64,000 nt of DNA from Hofstenia miamia (GCA_004352715.1 SCFE01000045.1:342549-406548); one strand, 5' to 3'. Positions 11,544-24,077 are shown, numbered from the stretch's first letter. Notes: a model not told the origin generated them from the letters alone. A program made the numbers and translations.

Positions 11544-12232
11544 TTATTTGATTGCAGTGCTTAGTTGCGAAGTTCTTTGAGAGATTATGATCAGCACAGA
11601 CAGGGTTGATTACGAAGAGGTAGATGTGGTGACTTGTGAATTTCTTCCTAACTTCATGATGTGTAACTTTGTGCGGAACGTGTAGGGTGTAGGGACTAGA
11701 GCCCATCGATAAGACCGGTGTTGAGCATCACAGTGTCAACGTCTGTACTTTCTGGGTACGAATGAATCATTGTGATTTGATTTTGACAACGTGTACGAAG
11801 TTTTTTAGGATGCTGCTTCCTATTATGAGTGTGGCTGTTTCTCTTTTCATCATTTTTACGGGTTGTTTGACGTTTGATTTTGTTTGCTTTTGCGGTACAG
11901 GCGATATTCTGAGAAAAGAGAAGAGTTTGAGCGTTGAAAGCACACTTGTTGGAGTGACGGTGACTTCTTTTTAAGGCGTTGTGGGTTGATAGAGTGAATT
12001 TGCAGAGTTTTTTTTTGACGATTGTGAGTGCGGATAATGAAGATTTGAAAAGAAAGAGAAGAGCTGCCTTTTCTTGATTTAAGCGGGTGAACATTTGAAG
12101 TAGCGGTGTTTTCTTTTTGTTTTTTATCAAAATGCTAGCTGCGTCGAGGGTTGCAACGCCACCAAACAGCGAGCTGCGAATCGCTTCTGCGAGAGCGGGA
12201 GAAACCCGACGGTTGTCCGCAAGAGCTGACAT
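11544..12232 (-). pseudogene. LINE ORF1 with remains of an SGNH-esterase-like domain (copy 1)
   Basis: Read on the minus strand from the ATG at 12232, the frame begins MSALADNRRVSPALAEAIRS and stays open for 178 codons. After a shift of frame the esterase-type blocks appear: IIGSSIL (the nucleophile block) and HHIYLFVINPVCADHNL. The same order is seen more completely in the copy at 16575-17500. CR1-type LINEs are known to carry an esterase domain in ORF1, which is the basis for the call. This copy is frameshifted and its 3' part is lost in the gap at 11264-11543. From position 12115 downwards it looks identical to the copy at 63375-63930, including the frameshifts. It abuts the 3' end of the LINE at 12424-15640. 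Confidence 0.75.
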
Positions 12233-12423
12233 AATATATGAGTCAAAGCAAATTTATTGCTGTAAATAAATGGCAGTAAAAAAGCTACATATTCAAATTC
12301 ATATATTAATAAAATAATAATAAAAATATATATAGAATAAATGTGTGTGTGTGTGGTAGCTCAGTGTAAAAAACCAGTAAATGTGTTTAGCATGTTTGTG
12401 TCGCCGATTGTATTTTGTCTATG
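12233..12423 (-). other. Likely 3' untranslated tail of the LINE at 12424-15640
   Basis: AT-rich tract with a short (GT)n at 12342-12355 and several aataaa-type words on the minus strand. It lies between the end of one LINE's ORF2 and the start of another LINE's ORF1, both on the minus strand. Confidence 0.45.
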
Positions 12424-14476
12424 TTAAAGTATGATTTTTAATTTTTTTCTAAATTGTTTGTAATTTTTTTCTATTCTTATCTCATTTTCTAAATCATTCC
12501 AAATATTAGATGCTGCTCGGTGAAAACTAGGATAGGAAATACTGCTACAAATGAACTTATGTGATCGAAGATTTACTTTTAAGTAATTATCAAGAAAAGA
12601 AATTGATTGTCGGCCATATTCATACTTAAATAAAATTGAAGCTGCATGGAATTGTACTTGATATAGCGGGGATAATATATTATACTTTCGCCTGTATTCA
12701 CTAACATGGTCATTCTTATTTGCAAAATTTAATGTTTTTAATGCCCAATTNNNNNNNNNNNNNNNNNNNNNNNNNNNNNNNNNNNNNNNNNNNNNNNNNN
12801 NNNNNNNNNNNNNNNNNNNNNNNNNNNNNNNNNNNNNNNNNNNNNNNNNNNNNNNNNNNNNNNNNNNNNNNNNNNNNNNNNNNNNNNNNNNNNNNNNNNN
12901 NNNNNNNNNNNNNNNNNNNNNNNNNNNNNNNNNNNNNNNNNNNNNNNNNNGGTATAAGTATCTAACGCCAGAAGCCATTTTTTGTAACTTTTTTAGGAGA
13001 AATTTATCGAATTTAAATCTTTGTCAATATCAACACCTAAATATGTAACATGATCAGATTGTTTTATTGGAACACTGTTAACAATTAATTCGATCTTGTT
13101 TGTTATTTCTTTTACAGAATTGGGGTAAAATATAATGAATTGCGTTTTTTCAATATTAATTTTTAATAGATTGGATGAGAAATACCTAGAAAGATTTTCA
13201 ATATCACTTTGTAAATTTTTTTTAGCCCTAAATGCATCATTATCTGTATTTATGAGACAATGTCATCAGCAAATTGATATATTTCACTATGTTTCACATG
13301 TTTAATTATGTCATTTACATATATTGCAAATAAAATTGGCCCTAGTACTGTGCCTTGAGGCACTCCTCGATCGGTTTTAATATAATCAGATTTCATATTA
13401 TTCATTAAAACACACTGTTTTCTATTTTCTAAAAAACTCATAAGTAATTTAATTGAATTTTGTTGAAATCCGTAATTTTTAAGTTTCATCGCCAAAATTT
13501 CAAAGTTCATTGAATTAAAAGCTTTGCTTAAGTCTAGAAGTGTTATGCAACTGGATTTATTCGAAGATATTTTTTCAGTAATTGAAATAATTGCATCACT
13601 TGTACTATGCTTAGCGCGGAAACTATATTGTTTAGATGATAAGATATTCTCAAATGCAAGGTATTGGTTGATTTGAATTTGCAATAATTTTTCGAATAAT
13701 TTACTAAAAGGGTTTGTTATTGAGATTGGTCTATAATTTTTAGCAATGAGAGGATCTTTATTTTTATACAAGGGTGTTATGTCTGACTTTTTCATTATTT
13801 CCGGAAATTTGTTTTCAACTATACATTGATTAAATGCAAATGATAGATGTTCGCCAAATGTATATGAAAGAATTTCTTAATGATAAAGTACGGTAAATGA
13901 GTGGAACCTGAAGATTTATTAACGTCTAAATTTTGTAGAATAGTTTCTAATTCTCTTAAGGTGGACAGCCTAAATTGAAACGTTGACTTACAATTTGATT
14001 GCCTAAGTCCTGATAGAGAAGGTTTAGGAAAATTGAAATTACCTAATTCTTTAAATGTCTGATTTAAATGATTTAGTATCCTTTTTTATTGGTAGATATT
14101 TTATTATCAACATTAATTTCTGTAGTGTCACTATTGAGCCCATTCGATTTTCCAATAAAATGGTTTAGAAATTACCACTTTTGTTTAGAAGCATTTAAAT
14201 TTTCAAAAAATTGAAGTTGTTTTAAAGCTAAATTTTTAGCACGTAAGTCCTTAATTAATTTCTTTGATCTTTCGTAATTAGTCCAATTTATTTCGGTCGG
14301 ATTAGCTTTAGCTAATTTGAAAGAGTTTCTGCTTTATGTTTACGGTATTCTTAATTACTTCATTATCAGTCGTGCTTAAAATAAATCGTCGTGATTTATT
14401 AACTACTCGGCGGGTTTTTAGCGGTGCTACTTTGTTTAGGACTTGATTGATCTGTGCTGCGATGTAATTTAGCATA

Positions 14477-14778
14477 TGGGAACCAGAATTTAGAGTAAAA
14501 ATATAGTCGAATGGAACATTTTTAAGTAAATTTTCCATGATTACATCTGAATAATTTTTGAAATCCCTAGAAAAAANNNNNNNNNNNNNNNNNNNNNNNN
14601 NNNNNNNNNNNNNNNNNNNNNNNNNNNNNNNNNNNNNNNNNNNNNNNNNNNNNNNNNNNNNNNNNNNNNNNNNNNNNNTGGGAACCAGAATTTAGAGTAA
14701 AAATATAGTCGAATGGAACATTTTTAAGTAAATTTTCCATGATTACATCTGAATAATTTTTGAAATCCCTAGAAAAAA
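14477..14778. repeat. Direct duplication across an assembly gap
   Basis: The 100 bases at 14477-14576 recur without visible change at 14679-14778, on the two sides of a 102-N gap. This is best read as two contig ends that should overlap, not as a biological repeat. Confidence 0.85.
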
Positions 14779-14849
14779 TCGTTTTAAATCTAGGAAGCTT
14801 AACTTGAATCTTACTAGTATAAATACAGAGTGCGTGATCACTGAAGGAT

Positions 14850-15417
14850 TCAAGGATATAAGTCTTATATATAGTTTCCGAATTAGATAAAAAATAATCA
14901 ATTAATGTTGTTTTTCGAGTGGGAGTTTGAGTGTTGATTATTTTTAAATTATAAATAGCGCATAANNNNNNNNGGGAATATCTGAAATTTCATTGCATTT
15001 ATACTTTATATACTCAACAAGAAAGTTTTTATTTGGATTATAACTAACATTAATTAATTCATTTTCTGAAGAATTTGTAGGTGATTAAATTTCGATCNTC
15101 AAGGATATAAGTCTTATATATAGTTTCCGAACTGGATAAAAAATAATCAATTAATGTTGTTTTTCGAGTGGGAGTTTGAGTGTTGATTATTTTTAAATTA
15201 TAAATAGCGCATAATTCTTTCAATGATTTTTTTCATAAAAATTAAAATAGTTGATGTTAAAGTCACCTAATATGTTTAGTGAGTAATTATTGCGGGAATA
15301 TCTGAAATTTCATTGCATTTATACTTTATATACTCAACAAGAAAGTTTTTATTTGGATTATAACTAACATTAATTAATTCATTTTCTGAAGAATTTGTAG
15401 GTGATTAAATTTCGATC
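14850..15417. repeat. Haplotype-like duplication around an 8-N gap
   Basis: 14850-14965 matches 15099-15214 and 14974-15097 matches 15294-15417, with a few single-base differences (for example gaattagat versus gaactggat). The second copy contains the 79 bases that the first has as 8 Ns. A single N at 15098 marks the join. Two alleles were probably placed in tandem. Confidence 0.85.
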
Positions 15418-15689
15418 CATAATGATTCAAAAACAGAATGATCTGATTCAAATTCTTTTTTACGTATTGGAACTTAAAACTTTTGGTACAATTAGCATGA
15501 GGCCACCACCTCTACTATCTCTATTTTTAACAAAAACATTAAAATTGTCGAGGTCTGGATTGAACAAATTTGGATTGATATCATTGTTTAACCGAGTTTG
15601 TAATAGAAAAAATTGAATTTGAGCCAAATTGAGATGCAATTTTTAAAAAAAAAGAATGAATTCAGACTTCTGGCGTTTAGATAAATATA

Positions 15690-16391
15690 TTTAAAATTAT
15701 TTTTATAACGATTCTGCAAATTCTCTTCCATGCCTGTGATCTCCTTCTGTTCAATCGACTACTAACTCGCAAATTGATCCTTTTGATTTCATTAAGTTCT
15801 CTAATTCCTACTACACTCGCTCTGATGATGTTGTCAGCTTCTCCATTCGTCGTACAAAGAAACATCGCACCCTTCACTCGTTTTTCAATCGTGCTTGTAC
15901 TGCTGCTAATTACATCTTGACTCGCAATCCTCCAACAGCGATTGATTTCTTTTCCCAGCCACGGAGCTTCAAGAAATCTTTGATGGCTTTCCTCTTTGCT
16001 GAGACCTTCTCCGACTTCGCCTACTCTTCCATTTGCTCCTATTTCATCTCCTGTGACTGTCCTCGCTGCCGTAAAACTTGACTTGTTTTTATTTTCTTGT
16101 TGTGTATGCCTTCAGCGGCTAAATAAAGTCATTNNNNNNNNNNNNNNNNNNNNNNNNNNNNNNNNNNNNNNNNNNNNNNNNNNNNNNNNNNNNNNNNNNN
16201 NNNNNNNNNNNNNNNNCTTTCCTCTTTGCTGAGACCTTCTCCGACTTCGCCTACTCTTCCATTTGCTCCTATTTCATCTCCTGTGACTGTCCTCGCTGCC
16301 GTAAAACTTGACTTGTTTTTATTTTCTTGTTGTGTATACCTTCAGCGGCTAAATAAAGTCATTGATTATTATTATTATTATTATTATTATC
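15690..16391 (+). pseudogene. LINE ORF2 C-terminus and 3' end with (ATT)n tail
   Basis: From about 15730 to a stop near 16074 the plus strand is open and reads FDFIKFSNSYYTRSDDVV, TLHSFFNRACTAANYILTRN and FFSQPRSFKKSLMAFLFAE, followed by a cysteine-containing end (SCDCPRCRKT). The 3' end has aaataaagtcattg and then an (ATT)n tail (16365-16391), as in CR1-like LINEs that end in short tandem repeats instead of poly(A). The last 147 bases before an 83-N gap (15987-16133) are repeated after it (16217-16363) with one visible base change, so the 3' end is written twice. Assignment to a LINE rests on the tail and the position of the frame; RT itself is not present. Confidence 0.65.
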
Positions 16392-16574
16392 ATTCATCTA
16401 AAATTGGGCCAGGATTTAATTCTACATCTCCTGCTAAGATAACTAAATGATTAAAAAAGTAGTCATTAATGAAAGTAAGAAACGATTTACAAAATTTTAG
16501 TGATATTTCATAGTAGTGTTGTTAACACAGTTTGTTTGCGTGTGTGCGTGGTTGTCTCATGTGTATATAATATN
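16392..16574. other. Short non-coding spacer
   Basis: AT-rich; ends at a single N (16574) where a minus-strand LINE piece begins. Nothing recognised. Confidence 0.5.
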
Positions 16575-17500
16575 GGGATGGTGTAGGCTGGGATGAACAG
16601 CGGGTGTTGGCAGTAGGGCACGGCGTGTGTTGTAAGATGCTGCTTTAGCGTAAGAAATTGTGGGTTGACGCAAGGAACCATATTGATTTGGGACAGTTGA
16701 ATGAGTGGGTAAGAAGTTCCTTAGATTCCGAATGAAGACTGAGAGACCTTTATCCGACAGATGGATGCCATCATGCGCAAGAAGAGTGGAATTTATAGAT
16801 CGCGGCGAAAGAAGGAAATGGTCAAAGACCGGAATGGCACTAAGATGACGTTGAGAGAAGCTTCTTATGATTTCATTGCAGTGCTTAATTGCGAAGTTCT
16901 TTGAGAGATTGTGATCGGCACAGACAGGGGTGATTTCGAAGAGGTAGATGTGGTGAGTTGTGAATTTATTCCTGACTTCTGAGATGATGTTGTGTAACTT
17001 TGAGTGGAACGTGTAGGGACTGGAATTGAGCGCATCGATAAGACCAGTGTTGAGCTTTACAGTGCCGACATGTGTACTTTCGTATTGCGAGATTTTTTGC
17101 GTTAGTGCTGCGGTGCTACTTCTTGGGTATGAATGAAGGGTTGTTACTTGATCTTGAAGAAGACGATGTGTACGAACTTTTTTGAGGATGCTACTTCCTA
17201 TGATGAGTTCCTGTTTTCATCTTTTTAACGGGTGGTTTGACGTTGGAATTTGCTTTTTTTGTGATGCAGGCGATATTCTAGGAAAGAAGAGTTTGGGTGT
17301 TGAAGGTACACTTGGTGGAGTGACGGTGATTTCTTTTTGAGGCGTTGTGGGTTGAGAGAGTGACTTTTGCGGTGTTTTTTCGACGTTTGTTGGTGTGTAT
17401 AGTGAAGACTTGAAAAGAAAGAGAAGAGCTTCGGCGGCGTTTTCTTGCTTTAGGCGGGCGAACATTTGATGTAGAGGTGTTTTCTTTTTGTTGTTTATCA
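16575..17500 (-). pseudogene. LINE ORF1 with SGNH-esterase-like domain (copy 3, most complete)
   Basis: Minus strand from 17500. A basic, Ser/Thr/Pro-rich N-terminal part (KTPLHQMFARLKQENAAEAL) is followed, after a frame change near 17217, by LIIGSSILKKVRTHRLLQD. This block resembles the nucleophile block of SGNH/GDSL hydrolases. Next come VGTVKLNTGLIDAL, FTTHHIYLFEITPVCADHNL and finally LLAHDGIHLSDKGLSVFIRN, where D-G-I-H fits the catalytic Asp-x-x-His block. Esterase domains in ORF1 are known from CR1-type LINEs. The 5' part falls in the 1000-N gap at 17501. The esterase frame looks open from the nucleophile block to the D-x-x-H block, unlike in the other two copies. Orientation is opposite to the LINE 3' end next door. 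Confidence 0.75.
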
Positions 17501-18500
17501 NNNNNNNNNNNNNNNNNNNNNNNNNNNNNNNNNNNNNNNNNNNNNNNNNNNNNNNNNNNNNNNNNNNNNNNNNNNNNNNNNNNNNNNNNNNNNNNNNNNN
17601 NNNNNNNNNNNNNNNNNNNNNNNNNNNNNNNNNNNNNNNNNNNNNNNNNNNNNNNNNNNNNNNNNNNNNNNNNNNNNNNNNNNNNNNNNNNNNNNNNNNN
17701 NNNNNNNNNNNNNNNNNNNNNNNNNNNNNNNNNNNNNNNNNNNNNNNNNNNNNNNNNNNNNNNNNNNNNNNNNNNNNNNNNNNNNNNNNNNNNNNNNNNN
17801 NNNNNNNNNNNNNNNNNNNNNNNNNNNNNNNNNNNNNNNNNNNNNNNNNNNNNNNNNNNNNNNNNNNNNNNNNNNNNNNNNNNNNNNNNNNNNNNNNNNN
17901 NNNNNNNNNNNNNNNNNNNNNNNNNNNNNNNNNNNNNNNNNNNNNNNNNNNNNNNNNNNNNNNNNNNNNNNNNNNNNNNNNNNNNNNNNNNNNNNNNNNN
18001 NNNNNNNNNNNNNNNNNNNNNNNNNNNNNNNNNNNNNNNNNNNNNNNNNNNNNNNNNNNNNNNNNNNNNNNNNNNNNNNNNNNNNNNNNNNNNNNNNNNN
18101 NNNNNNNNNNNNNNNNNNNNNNNNNNNNNNNNNNNNNNNNNNNNNNNNNNNNNNNNNNNNNNNNNNNNNNNNNNNNNNNNNNNNNNNNNNNNNNNNNNNN
18201 NNNNNNNNNNNNNNNNNNNNNNNNNNNNNNNNNNNNNNNNNNNNNNNNNNNNNNNNNNNNNNNNNNNNNNNNNNNNNNNNNNNNNNNNNNNNNNNNNNNN
18301 NNNNNNNNNNNNNNNNNNNNNNNNNNNNNNNNNNNNNNNNNNNNNNNNNNNNNNNNNNNNNNNNNNNNNNNNNNNNNNNNNNNNNNNNNNNNNNNNNNNN
18401 NNNNNNNNNNNNNNNNNNNNNNNNNNNNNNNNNNNNNNNNNNNNNNNNNNNNNNNNNNNNNNNNNNNNNNNNNNNNNNNNNNNNNNNNNNNNNNNNNNNN
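17501..18500. other. 1000-N scaffold gap
   Basis: Exactly 1000 Ns between a LINE ORF1 piece and an unrelated coding remnant. Confidence 0.99.
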
Positions 18501-18908
18501 TGCCTTCATTACCGATAATCATAAAATCAATCAGTCATGTTTGTTAAGTCTTGCAAATGATACTTCTTTTACCAAAACTGTGTTCATGAATGATCGTCTG
18601 CAGCTCCAATACAAGATTCTAATGTCTCAACTTTGTTAAGCATTTTAAATCGGAATGGGCTTCAGATGCCATCTTTTGAAACATATTCAGCTGTGCTGTG
18701 GGCCTTTGCATGTTTCAAAAATTTATCAGAAAAGGTTATTCTGATGATCCTGAACAACGAAAGCGACTTTATTCTCTTTTTAGTAATAATATTCCAGAAG
18801 AATATTTATTCTGTTGTTGTAAAAAAGTTCTTTTTATTTCAATTAACTTTATGTTAAAGAATCAAGTCATTGCTTATAATGATGGTATTCATTCCGCAAC
18901 ATCTAAGT
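18501..18908 (+). pseudogene. Unidentified coding remnant, possibly transposase C-terminus
   Basis: Three overlapping plus-strand frames join into a plausible protein with two frameshifts: SFTKTVFMNDRLQLQYKIL, then NRNGLQMPSFETYSAVLWAF, then GYSDDPEQRKRLYSLFSNN and a CCC-containing end reaching the stop near 18908. The block 'NGLQMPS' followed by a helix recalls the C-terminal part of P-element/THAP9-type transposases, but the match is too short to assign. The start lies in the gap upstream. Confidence 0.3.
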
Positions 18909-19488
18909 AAAGACTATCAAAGTTTTCATTGTAAATTTAGTTTGTGTTGTGATTTATAATTTCATGTTATATTTAATATATATATTTTACTAAATAGCTT
19001 TTCAATGGTGTAACTTAGAAAAACTATGCAAATTATACAAATTATCAATGTAAGTGAGTGTCTACATCTTTAGTTTTCGTTAATCTTAAATGTTGACAAC
19101 TTAAACAAAAATTTTTAAAAAAATTGTGTATCCCTTCTCTTGGCACATTGTATATTTGCTTATTAGGCCTTCTATTAAAAGACGGCCATGGTCGAACAAA
19201 ACCCAACCATCTTGTAGTAACACGGTATTACCAAGTGAATCGTAGGAGAATTGACGGCTTCAAGTTTTCAAAATAGTTGAATTGATTAAAATTGTGCAGT
19301 TTTGCATTAAATGCACCATCAAAATGTGCAATCAAACGAAGGGGTTGCGGTCTTCAAGTAGCTCAACGAGTTTGGACCTAGACTTCAGCATTAATGCAGC
19401 TCTGTCGATAAAGCAGTACAGGTTCTAGTATAGGAGCCGTGTTTAACAGTGACCGGGAGCAGTTCCTGAATGCAAGTGGTACTCTTGA

Positions 19489-20046
19489 CGTAAGAAGCTA
19501 ATTCTCCACATTGCAAATTTTACTGTTGCAGATATGCTAAATCCAATGTATTTTCAATGACACTATTCAATGTAATGCAGAGACAAGTTAGTCGAATAAA
19601 TATTGATAGATCATTAATCATATTTGCAGTAAAATTTGATACCATAGGCAAATTACAGATTGATACTATAGAACTTGAGAATGGCCAAAAGTTGAAATTC
19701 AATGATTTCACCAGTGTGCCTAGCTACAATGAAGAAGGGATGGCAATCCAAATAACACAGCCTGCGATAGCCATCTGTCCACATAGCAACTGTATTAAAG
19801 AAAACAAACACTTTTTAATCTTATATCTTGTCATACTGGCCTCATTTTGAATGTACCGCCAAAGCCGGGAGATATTTCAACTTTAAGCTTTTTGTTAAAT
19901 GCTGCTATATCGACATATGTCTGTATCAAATTATGGAACCTTTCATTTTCAAGGGAATGAAAGAAATTAGATCATCAATTGCCTCTAGTGGAAAAGTTTT
20001 ATTCCCAGGATTTGTGCAAACTTTGCGACTCTTTACAGGGAAATGA
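19489..20046 (+). pseudogene. Unidentified open frames, possible remnant of one coding region
   Basis: Open from 19489 to a stop at 19850 (about 120 codons), reading SLIIFAVKFDTIGKLQ, IELENGQKLKFNDFTSVPS and NEEGMAIQITQPAIAICPHS. A second frame, 19828-20046, reads ASSGKVLFPGFVQTLRLFTG. The composition is protein-like and the two frames overlap in a way that suggests a frameshift. I do not recognise a family. It may belong with the remnant at 18501-18908. Confidence 0.3.
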
Positions 20047-20844
20047 TTCCCATATCTGTGAACGTGAATTGTGTGGAATTTTCAGAAGAAATGCTCTGTT
20101 TTACGGCTAAGCTAAATTTTCAGTTCTGTAGACATCTTCCTTCAATTTAAAACAAAGCATGTAAAGCGCTCTAATTAACCAAAACGCCTATCGGTAGACC
20201 GCGTACATTTTGAAACTTAGGCCCGATTCACATAAGACAGTTTTGTAACAGGTTTTTACAACACAAATTCTTCAATTAATAGTTTTTTCATCCTGAAAAG
20301 ATGAAAACATTCATATTGTGAATCGATATCTCTCTAAACTTCTTAAAGTCTATTGCACATACGTGCTATGTTTTCAACATATATTGCAGGCAAAATTTTG
20401 GACAAAAATTATAATGGCATATTTTGCCCCTCTAAAATTTGAACTTAGTTGCGACCTTCCTATGAGCACTCTCTAGCTGCACTCTAAGATTATGTCATCA
20501 CTATGTGTATTCGCAATTCCCCTAAATTAATGTCAATTTATTTCATTGAATAATCTGAATATAAACTCATTTGAGTAAGAGGTGTGAAACAGACTATTAT
20601 TTAAAACCGATTATTTGCATCTACCATAGACCGGCCCAGAGCGCGGTCCGTGGACCATTTACAACTCTGCATGCAAATGAGGTTGGAAAGTTATTACGTG
20701 TCCACTGTCATCCATTAGCATGATTGTTCAAAATTTCGGATTAAAATTCAACTCCAAAAATTGAAAAGACGAAACTTTGGTAATTATCACATCAGACTAA
20801 TGGATTGCAGTCCTTCAGATTTCAAACATGTGATTAGCAACTCA

Positions 20845-20847
<3 letters not shown>
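20047..20847. other. AT-rich non-coding DNA
   Basis: No coding region recognised. A short GC-richer tract at 20630-20665 ending caactctg resembles a broken hAT-type end. Confidence 0.5.
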
Positions 20848-20876
<29 letters not shown>

Positions 20877-20931
20877 NNNNNNNNNNNNNNNNNNNNNNNN
20901 NNNNNNNNNNNNNNNNNNNNNNNNNNNNNNN

Positions 20932-20962
<31 letters not shown>
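20848..20962. repeat. (TA)n microsatellite containing an assembly gap
   Basis: TA repeats on both sides of 55 Ns (20877-20931). Confidence 0.9.
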
Positions 20963-20968
<6 letters not shown>

Positions 20969-23900
20969 GAATCTGTTAACAAGTTAACTCTATTAAGAGC
21001 AATAAAATTTTAGCCTAATATATATGAAACATTTACAATGAAATCGAATCATATGCTTTTTTAGTTAGGGAATGCTCATGTAGAGAGTTATTTCAAATCC
21101 CTGAAAATACTAAGAGATTCTTGCGAACAGAATCTTTGTGTTAGATGCAGTATTGCAAATATCAATTTTGTAAAAATATTTTTCCTTAATCCTGGCTGTC
21201 TTTCAATGATTTATCAAAACCTATTCTTGTTTGGATTTTTGAGAGTATGTTTTACACATTACCGAATTATTGGCTTACTTATTATTGAAAAACTTAGGCC
21301 AAACTGATAAATGTTCAAATATGGGTTTTCATAAAGTTGAATAATGTGAAATTATGAAATTGAGTAAGACTGCCAAGAAAAGTTAATGACTTAATCATTT
21401 TAATTATCTAAACGAAATCCTTCCTCCTCGGGCCTGAGAAGCCAAAGGAAATCCAGGTCGAATAGGGTTAGCGCCCAAAGAGATACCATAAGCGATGATC
21501 ATATCGATCACTAATATATTAATAAAAAGATCAATAAGATACTAAAAATCAAACTAATAACTAAAAAGAAGACACAAAGTGGGATTAAGCGTTTGAGTAT
21601 TAATTTTAATATGCCCTCTGGGCATTGGAAAATTATATCAGTGAAATACATTTTTATACAACTCATAGAAACATGCAATAGTTTCTTTCTGCATGCAAGA
21701 ATCACACAACAAATTATTTTTCGAAATCGCTAGCCCCCGAAATTTTGTGAGAGAGCTTGACTTCAATGCATTATGAAAAGTGAATTGTTTTCATGTTCCA
21801 ATCTTAAACTTGGCAACTTAGAATGTTCTTGCAAATATTTCGTTAAAATTTGCAAAGTACTTTGCAAAAACTTTGCAAGATGACAACTAGCTGCAAATCT
21901 TGCGAGTAATACTATTTGTGGTACTTTGCAACCTTCACAAGTATTTTTTGAAAAATTTTGTAAATACTTACAAAAATTATTCGGATATCAAAAATGTGTT
22001 AGTTCTAGATATTTTGAACATTCCTAATCAAACAAACGAAAGCCCAACAAAGAGCTTAAAGCAAAATACTAACACCCAACTGACTGTAATGGCAAAATAG
22101 GATACTATAAAACGAAACAATTTCTAAAATATATTTAATAACCAAAACTTTACAACAGGCATTACTAGAATTATTTTTACATTTAAAATGTTATGCGAAA
22201 TTTTAAAATATGACTTTTTTAAATTAAGAAAATTCATTGTAGGCCTACTTAAATTTTAATGATTTAATTATATCTGTATTTTGAAGTAGCAAAAATGAAA
22301 TATTTTGAAAATTCATGAAATTTGTATACTTGTAATTTAGACAAAATGGGAAATTTGAAGGTCGCCCTTGATTAGCATTTCTGCTGATAAATTTGTCAAA
22401 CCAAAGGCACAGAAAACTTTGAGTCCGGACAGAACCCATTCCAGACAATTTACAAAAAAATTATCTAAAATTATGGCCCGCATTTCGCTCCCGGATGCAC
22501 ATTTTTTTCAGCCCACTCAGTCCAGTTTGGGTAAAATTGTATTGTAAAAGAAGTTCCTTACTTGTTACACTTATCAAATAGGCTTCAAATAATATTAAAA
22601 TTTAATAAAATGTTTTCCGATTGCAAATCTTTAATATCAAAATTTATATGAACATAACGGAAATACAATTGAAAACAGAAAAAATGCAATTGAAAATTTC
22701 TACAATAGAGAAGAGAAGATACGTGTTTTGAATTCGGAAGATTACAATTGAAAAAAAATTTAAAAACCAAAATTACAGCAAATGGGTTAAGCAGCAGAAT
22801 TTTTTGTTTCTAGTGGATTTAAATGCGTTGGATGTTTAGGCTGCTGAAAATTCTCAAAACCACTGCAACAGCTTTTCTTGTAAAATATCTTTTTAGCGAT
22901 GGAAATCGTGAATATTGAAAATCTATAATTCAAAAATTCAAATAAATAAAAGTAATGTTTTCTATTAGAGTATTTTTGCTGACCTCGTGCAGTTAAAACT
23001 TTCGGTAAGATGAAAAAATTTGTTATCACACAGTCTGGTTTAGAAAAACTAAGATCTACAAAAAATAATAAAAAATGACATGGGTCGAAGGCTTAGGCCC
23101 ATGCGCAGGTCGCTGCGAATACAACTCAGCTAATATTATACCCATTGGCATAATCCAGGTAAAAAACCTTCTTAATATTTGGTTAGCTAAGAAATTATAA
23201 CAAAAAACTGAAATTAAACACATACATTCTTACAAAAAAATAAAAAAACTAAGAGTATAAAATATAAGCATATAAAAATGTAAATTTTATTTTTCAACAC
23301 ATTGCTTATAATTCTATTGCATTCATTGTACTCATTGCTATTTCACAAATTGCTGATAAAGCCGAGGTGATTAAATTATGTATCAGAAACATTGAAGAAC
23401 CTACTAACATTAAAAAACTACTTAAGCTTGACATAAAAAAATATTGATGCTAAAAATATTTGCTTAAACTACTTAGTCAAATACCTAAAAGGTAAATGCA
23501 GGTTTAATACTATAAAAGGAACCCCATAAACATCTCCTCTGATGGAGCCATTGATAACTATAACGTAATATAGCTACTTCTAACAATTCAATTTAGTTTG
23601 GCTTGAATCAACTCTGATTACTAAATTTTAAATTAAAATATAAAATAGATTTTATCCAATAAATAGTAGCTCGATGTAAAATCTATTAATTAGAAACAAC
23701 GTCTTTCAGCTTTATGGTTTTGTCTCCTTTGTTGAAAGCTGTCTTGCCTATTAGTCTGCATCGTTGTAATTTATGAAATCAGTTTGTTAGAAATTGTAAA
23801 TAAGTCTCCTTGTAAATTCCGCACCACTTTCCTTTAAGGTCTTTGTGAATCTAAATGAGTGTTTACATATTTATTTAGTGAAACATTTTACGTGATTTAC

Positions 23901-24077
23901 AACAATCTTTTATCAAAACATTATTCAAAATTTATGCCAAATTAAATTTAAGTTGCTTGCAGAATTATCCATAAATAGTTTTAATTTAAACTAGATTAGT
24001 TCAAATTATTTACGGTTGGCATAGGAAGCAACGAATAGTGACAGCTTTTTATGATTGTCCCGTATTATACACATAGC

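Larger units (their letters stand above)
12424..15640 (-). pseudogene. CR1/Jockey-type LINE ORF2: endonuclease and reverse transcriptase (broken)
   Basis: Minus strand, 5' to 3'. Endonuclease pieces come first: SRGGGLMLIVPK near 15500, NILGDFNINYFNF near 15280 and SDHALCIYTSK near 14830. A linker region (14538-14308) follows. Reverse transcriptase runs from 13795: KNYRPISITNPFSKLFEKLL, LLDLSKAFNSM, RGVPQGTVLGPILFAIYVND and YQFADDIVS. After a frameshift come NIEKTQFIIF and VTYLGVDIDKDL, then the C-terminal end AASNIWNDLENEIRIEKNYK (12978-12424). The palm block reads KAFNSM where FDS or FDK is usual, so an expected aspartate is replaced. Stops and frameshifts affect the endonuclease part. Two gaps (12751-12950, 14577-14678), an 8-N gap and falsely duplicated haplotype pieces lie inside, so the true element is shorter than drawn. 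The first endonuclease block (TETW) was not found, so the 5' end may be truncated. Confidence 0.88.

Noticed and set aside
15401-15616. Plus-strand 71-codon frame
   Set aside because: It is the antisense shadow of the endonuclease part of the minus-strand LINE.
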